In this document: positions 59,287 to 64,000 of the stretch, one piece after another | How positions within the stretch are numbered: position 1 is the first letter of the stretch | Layout: the number at the start of each line of letters is the position of its first letter | NCBI GenBank assembly: GCA_014904985.1 | Contig: MU129076.1 | Location: forward strand, 32,507 to 96,506 | From: Hydnum rufescens UP504 | Taxonomy: Eukaryota; Basidiomycota; Agaricomycetes; Cantharellales; Hydnaceae | Direction: 5' to 3' | Length of the DNA: 64,000 nucleotides | Notes under the pieces: model-generated | Told to the model about the DNA's origin: nothing | The model's database searches: none | What the model saw: the letters and a program-made list of their open reading frames with translations, nothing else | Made by a program: the position numbers and the translations under genes

Positions 59287-60690
59287 TTTCCCAATTTTCC
59301 CTCTGTGCTCTGTGTACCATGGGCGTGTTTGCGCGCTGCCCTGCTTTCACCGATTTTCTTTATGGCCCTCAAAAAATCTTCCAGGCCTAATATAATATTT
59401 GGGATGTGCGGATCTTTTTCTATTTCTTCCGATTAACCTAGGTCGTGTGCTTGGGGGGGTATATTATCACCAACACTAGAGCACACTCTGAACACTTGGT
59501 ATTTTTCGCGTTTAGCTTGCATTGTTTTCCCTTCCCTTCACACTTCAGAATTTGGCCTCATGCCTCAACTCTAATTTCTGACCGTACACCCTGGATGGGA
59601 ACTACACACTGAACGGGCTTGAATTAACATCCCAGCGAGGACCAAAAAATACGGTGTACATAGAGAACAAATGCTACACAGCAAGTTCCACTCATTGGAG
59701 ATCCCACTGGAGGGTCTGGAGCTGCTGGAGGGCATCCGACCGGCTTTGGCGCGAATGACGCACCATTTCTTCCAGACTCTGGCACTGGAGCTGGAGCCGG
59801 ATTTTGGCTCATGGTGTTGGTGGTACACCCGGATTCGTGGTCGGTAGGGCCGGGGCTGCTCCAAGTTTGGGTCCTCTGAGTGGCAGTGTCGCCGGTGCCG
59901 GATGCTGGTGTCGTTGGTGGCGGTGGCGGACCTGGCCTGCTACTGTACCTTGCACTTCTGGGCTGTGGGTGCCGTAAATCACGCGAAAACCAATACCTGG
60001 ATTTTGGAAGTGACGAAGTCGAAGGAAACGGCAATTGGAGTTTTGACTATCCCAAAAGTATAGGCCGCGCGCTCGGCTAGATGTGGAATTCGTAGTGCCC
60101 ATTTTCAAAGTCCATGGCAAATTGCATCCACTCGCCGCCAGATGGCTTCGTGTTCCAAATTCAGTAACCAACGACAAGGCCTACTACAGACCAAATTGTG
60201 GATGATTCTGTGCGTCGGGGCAGACTATAACAACCATGAGAATAGGATAAGAAAGTCATGGATGGCGAATCTGACCCACAGCGTACTCAACACCAGTAAT
60301 GGTTGTGCTGGATGCGTGTTGATGTGTGTGCTTGCCGATGCGCACTTCCCTGCTGCCGATGCCTTCTGATGCTGATGCGCCCATATTCTACCCGCATCGG
60401 ATGCGGATTACTATCCCATTCGCTTCGAAAGAATAGAGACCGAGGCTGAGTTGACTTGCGTACCAATACTCCCAAACCAGCAGCACAGATCAATCCTCGA
60501 GAGGGAGGGATGAGCGGAGGTCGAGGTCGAGGGAAGTGTGGAAATGTGGCCAGCAGAGTTTCTTGTCGACGGAAGCAAAGTCAGCTGTGCCTTGAATTTG
60601 AAGTTGAAGTATAAATGCTGGCTGTACGAACTCGTGGTGTTGCAATGCTCTTGGTGTCGCGCGCTCTCTGTCTACGATAAGGCCGCTTCC
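59287..60690. repeat. Downstream part of repeat unit 2: glycine-rich block and spacer
   Basis: Between paralogs B and C. At about 59680-60075 a glycine-rich block (GDPTGGSGAAGGHPTGFGAN in one frame, GGGGGPGLLLYLALLG in another) matches blocks at 56590-57075 and 62715-63000. A 250-bp stretch at 60166-60420 (ACCAAATTGTGGATGATTCT, AGGATAAGAAAGTCATGG, GCCGATGCGCACTTCCCTGC) matches 63510-63830. The block may be a separate small gene or a remnant of a longer C-terminus; its frames are interrupted, so I do not annotate a protein. Confidence 0.65.
60375..60382. other. Empty site (ATGCGCCC) matching the miniature insertion at 63727
   Basis: In repeat unit 2 the context CTG-ATGCGCCC-ATATTCTACCCGC has one octamer. 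In unit 3 the same octamer is doubled around a 53-bp palindrome. Confidence 0.85.
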
Positions 60691-62360
60691 ATGATTAGCA
60701 TTATCGTCCTCGTTGGCGTGTTCATCGGTCGCTTCCTTCCTTTCCCTACTGTGCAAGCTCAAACTGTAACTGCTCGCCCTACTTTTCCAAATCTCCGTTG
60801 GATTTTCACCTCGATGCATGTTCTGCCTCATAGAGCAACGTTACTTGTTTACCATCGTTCAATTGGGTATGTTGTGCCATGGCTTAGTGGTTCCTTTCTC
60901 TGCCTTCTCTTTTTCATTGCGAATGTCTTTCGTCTTATCCTGTAGAGTGACAACAGTTTAGGGTAAATTGTCGAATCTACCCCCACTCACGGGATGAGCA
61001 ATTAATCGATTGGGTTCATTTGGTGTAGACAAAGCCCATGTCTTCAAGCTGCTTGGTTGCAGGCCGAGTGTAATGACGGTGGTGAGCCCACAGTCTCTCC
61101 TGATCGCTGGCTTTTGGGGCTATAATTGAAGATCTGACGTCCCGTAGATTGGGGTCTGTTGATTCGCGCCAGTTTTCTGCGTCGCCCTAAATCATTGCTT
61201 TCGAAGGGTGGACTCGCTCCCACCGGACTATCATTACATTGGTCCAACTTCGGATAACTCAACCGAGAATGCATGCAAGTGGTCCTGAGCTCTTATTTTC
61301 ACGATTTTCCTCACCTCTTTTGTTTCAGGTATCTGCACCACGGTGGTATACAACTTATTGTCGGCCTGTGGGGCATGTCAAAATCTTATCTGGATCACGT
61401 TAGTTTATATCATTATGCTTGAATCGCTGATGCTGAGACGAGTTGTCTGTAACCCCAGTTGGACATCGTGGAGTTTCTTCTGTGTGGACTACCGGTACAT
61501 TAAAGAGGGAACGTGGGTTAATGTTTCCTCACGGCCGTGTGTTTTTATCTGAACCTGGTTGATTTTGGCGAAAGCTATAATGTGACAATTCCGTATGGGA
61601 CCTCGATCCCTGCTTGGGCGTTCGATCTTCCAAGCCACCACAATGACACTTTTAATATCAGCGCTGCTAAGAACATCGGAGGTCAATGAATTTCGCCTAT
61701 TTTCTTCAATTCTTTGAGACTCCTACGCTTCGATTCTGACAGACTTGCGCCTTCAGATTCTCCTGAGAGAACAGGAGGTACACTCTCTCCAACTTCGACA
61801 TCAACCTCCACGCCGTCTTTCACAACCTCTGGCAGCTTGCTGACCGGCTACCCTTCCAGCGCATCCTCATCATCTTCCCCCACTCAATCTGGGGGAAGTC
61901 GAGGTAGCACCTCCAATGTAGGTGCCATTGCAGGAGGTGTTGCAGGGGGTGTCGTGGGTCTTGCATTGATTGGTCTCGCTGGGTTCCTCCTACTCCGGAA
62001 GCGGCGGCCACCGAGTACAGTTCCGAGCCAAGATTCTGATCGCGTGTTGATATCCTCAACTTCGGCCGGCTTCAGCGGTGTGAGTGGCAGAGGTGGAACG
62101 ACTTTGAGTGGAAGTGGGCCTGAAATGGTGAACGCCGACAATCGGCCCAGGAGCTTTCCGAGTGTTTACGAGTATGTCTCGATGGGTTCACTCTGGTTGT
62201 AGAAGTGCTGATCGCAAAATAACCCCTCTGTAGTCCTAATGACCCGAGTACGTATCCGACCACGCCTTCCCAGGCAACGGGTTCCAACCACCTAAGTTTC
62301 CCGGCGCCCGCACTCGAGCGAGACCCGGTGGCGAAATATTCTGGAGTTCCCGAACTATAG
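60691..62360 (+). CDS. Single-pass membrane protein, tandem paralog C
   Basis: Close paralog of B with the same exon layout. Signal peptide MISIIVLVGVFIGRFLPFPT, then QSPCLQAAWLQAECNDGG, CICTTVVYNLLSACGACQN, WTSWSFFCVDYRY and YNVTIPYGTSIPAWAFDLPS. The stalk follows DSPERTGG. The membrane helix GAIAGGVAGGVVGLALIGLA is followed by RKRR. The last exon gives PNDPSTYPTTPSQATG and ends YSGVPEL at 62360, after an intron with donor GTATGT at 62174. Compared with B the stalk and tail are slightly shorter. The GC-AG intron is retained at 61275-61328. No in-frame stop was found along the spliced frame. Function is unknown. Confidence 0.87.
61275..61328 (+). other. GC-AG intron in paralog C
   Basis: Donor GCAAGT, acceptor TTTCAG, at the same position and phase as the intron at 58152-58207 in paralog B. 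Confidence 0.8.
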
Positions 62361-63718
62361 TTTCCCATTTCTCACTCTGTGTACCATTAAGACGTGTTTG
62401 CGTGCTGTCCCTGCTTTCACCGATTTTCTTTGCGCTCCTCAAAATGTTTTAGGTCTAATATAATGTTTAGGTTCTCCGTTTCTTCCTTCTGTCGTCACAT
62501 TAACCTTGGTCGTGTGCTTGGATTCGTGTTGTTAGCAATAAACACTTGGTGATTTTTTGTATTTAGCTTGCATTGTTTCCCCTCCCTTCACACTTCAGAA
62601 TTTGGCCTCCTACCTCAACTCTGATTTCTGAGCGTATCACCCTGGATGGGAGAAACACGCTGAACAGGCTTGAATTAACTTCCCAGCGAGGACAAAAAAA
62701 ATATGGTATACATAGAGATCGGAGATCCCACTAGAAGGCCTAGAGCTGCTGGAGGGCATGCGACCGGCTTTGGCGCGAATGGCGGACCATTTCTTCCAGA
62801 CTGTGGCACTGGAGCTGGAGCTTGTGGCACACCCGGATTCGTGGCCGGTGCGGCCTGGGCCTTGGGTCCTCCCAGTGGCAGTGTCGCTGGTGCCGGTTGT
62901 TGGGGGTGGCGGACCTGGCCCGCTAGTGTCCCTTGGACCTCTGCGCTCGTAGGCGCCCGAAACCATGCGAAAATCAACACCCTTCGGAACCAGCTTCTAG
63001 TCTGCAGAGTGATTGGCACTGTGGCCTCATTTTGCATATTAAATAGTGATCGAATACCGTCCACACGCCACGATCTCGGAGAAGATAGTTACGCTTATTG
63101 TGCGGCGTCGTAAGGATTATATCAAATAACGGCACTGCAATTACAAGGTTAGCAAATGCTTCCACGCAGTAACGAGGGTGTCGCTACCGATGCGAAATTT
63201 TGTGGAATCCCCGAAGGAGTGCAGGAGGTTTTTGAGGTAGCTGGGCTGTCACACTCACGGAGCACAAGAATGGGGATCAAGAATCGCGAGCCAAATCAGC
63301 GACACCCTCCGAGTGTGGGTCGGTCGACGTACCGTATTATGGAAATGACAAAGTCGAAGGAAACAGCAACTGGAGTTTCGTCCATCCCAAGAGTATAGGC
63401 CACGCGTTCAGCTGAACGTGGAGTCCGTAGTCCGCATTTCGAAAAGTTCAGGGCAAACCGCATCCACTGACCGCCAGATGGCTTCGTGTTTCCAAATTCA
63501 GTAACCAACAACAAGGCTTACAGACCAAATTGTGGATGATTCTGTGCATCGGGGTAGACTATAACAACCATGAGAATAGGATAAGAAAGTCATGGATGGC
63601 GAATCTGACCCACAGCGTAGTCAACACCAGTGATGCTTGTGCTGGACGCGTATTGATGTGCGTGCTTGCCGATGCGCACTTCCCTGCTTACGGTGCCTTG
63701 CTGCTGATGCTGATCTTG
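62361..63718. repeat. Downstream part of repeat unit 3
   Basis: Colinear with 59287-60375 of unit 2. The glycine-rich block lies at about 62715-63000 (GANGGPFLPDCGTGAGACG). An extra segment between about 63000 and 63330 has no equivalent in unit 2 and holds no recognisable gene. The TTGTGGATGATTCTGTGC stretch begins near 63529. Confidence 0.65.
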
Positions 63719-63726
63719 ATGCGCCC

Positions 63727-63779
63727 TAGTCTCCCCAGGCAGACATCACGCTCCGCGTGACGGCTGCCTAGGGAGACTA
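63727..63779. mobile_element. 53-bp palindromic miniature element with 8-bp target duplication
   Basis: Arms of 25 bases flank a 3-base centre (TCC) and pair at 22 of 25 positions; the ends are TAGTCTCCC and GGGAGACTA. It is flanked by perfect ATGCGCCC octamers at 63719-63726 and 63780-63787, and the matching site in repeat unit 2 (60375-60382) is empty. The 8-bp duplication and short TAG...CTA ends suggest hAT-type mobilisation of an extremely short foldback. Confidence 0.85.
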
Positions 63780-63787
63780 ATGCGCCC

Positions 63788-63890
63788 ATATTCTGCCCGC
63801 ATCGGATGCGGATTTCTACTATCCTGTTCGCTTCGAAAGAATTGAGACTGAGGCTGTGTTGACTTGCATACCAATACCCCCAAACCAACA
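63788..63890 (+). repeat. Start of a further repeat unit (upstream region)
   Basis: CATATTCTGCCCGCATCGGATGCGG to CAATACCCCCAAACCA matches 60383-60480, the region upstream of paralog C, so the array began another unit here. It is interrupted after CCAAACCAAC by an A-rich run of about 35 bp. Confidence 0.75.
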
Positions 63891-63925
63891 AAAAAAAAAA
63901 AAAAAAAAGAAAAAAGAAAGAAAGA

Positions 63926-64000
63926 TGTGAAACTAAAGAGGTGAGGAAAATCGTGAAAATAAGAGCTCGGGACGACTTGCATGCATTCTCGGTTGAGTTT
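63926..64000 (-). pseudogene. Inverted fragment of a fourth membrane-protein paralog
   Basis: On the minus strand the sequence from 64000 reads AACTCAACCGAGAATGCATGCAAGT, then GAGCTCTTATTTTCACGATT and CCTCACCTCTTT, matching 61256-61322 of paralog C (end of an exon plus its GC-donor intron). It runs off the window edge. The intron is cut by an A/G-rich tract at 63890-63925, so at least this junction is rearranged. Whether the rest of the copy continues beyond 64000 cannot be seen. Confidence 0.75.

Overview
The window looks like a filamentous basidiomycete, most likely an Agaricomycete. The coding is split by many short introns of about 45-70 bp with GT/GC...AG ends. Lysine and spermidine synthesis share the basidiomycete-type spermidine synthase-saccharopine dehydrogenase fusion. 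The right end holds a tandem family of small single-pass membrane proteins of a type I associate with Agaricomycetes, Rhizoctonia-like fungi in particular. The species is an inference only.

Layout. 0-5.6 kb: degenerate sequence with a decayed L-ornithine N5-monooxygenase fragment and a broken coiled-coil gene carrying a 21-bp minisatellite. 5.7-15 kb: four plus-strand genes: LST8 (TOR complex WD40 subunit), a CHORD-CS co-chaperone, a long-chain acyl-CoA synthetase, and an SDR-like/DUF1776-like gene. 15-22 kb: a gene-free, CpG-depleted repeat island. It is built from two direct copies of one unit. Each copy carries a foldback hAT-like non-autonomous transposon at a different site, and one copy also has a tRNA-headed SINE-like segment. 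The 3' end of the SDR-like gene is present on both sides of the island. 22-29 kb: a mitochondrial carrier (minus) divergent from MPP10 (plus), then an NAD(P)-dependent reductase. 29-42 kb: SCY1/SCYL2 pseudokinase (plus), a WD40 protein (minus), HSF1 (minus) divergent from a TBC Rab-GAP (plus). 42.5-49.6 kb: SPE3-LYS9 fusion and a phospholipase D, both minus. 50-55 kb: a conserved nuclear-type protein of unknown function, an arrestin-like protein, and a decayed copy of the former gene's last exon, among several short dispersed repeats. 55-64 kb: three tandem membrane-protein genes, each followed by a glycine-rich block, then an inverted fragment of a fourth copy at the right edge.

The functional genes are mostly housekeeping: TORC signalling, Hsp90/heat-shock control, fatty-acid activation, rRNA processing, vesicle traffic and lipid signalling, polyamine and lysine synthesis. 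I see no biosynthetic cluster or defence system. The most interesting content is structural. Two different hAT-like miniature elements each have an 8-bp target duplication and an empty site visible in the same window. There is also a CpG-decayed duplication and a GC-AG intron kept in two tandem paralogs. Several otherwise well-conserved genes carry isolated one-base frame breaks, most of them at short homopolymers. These look more like assembly errors than true pseudogenes, but I cannot prove it.
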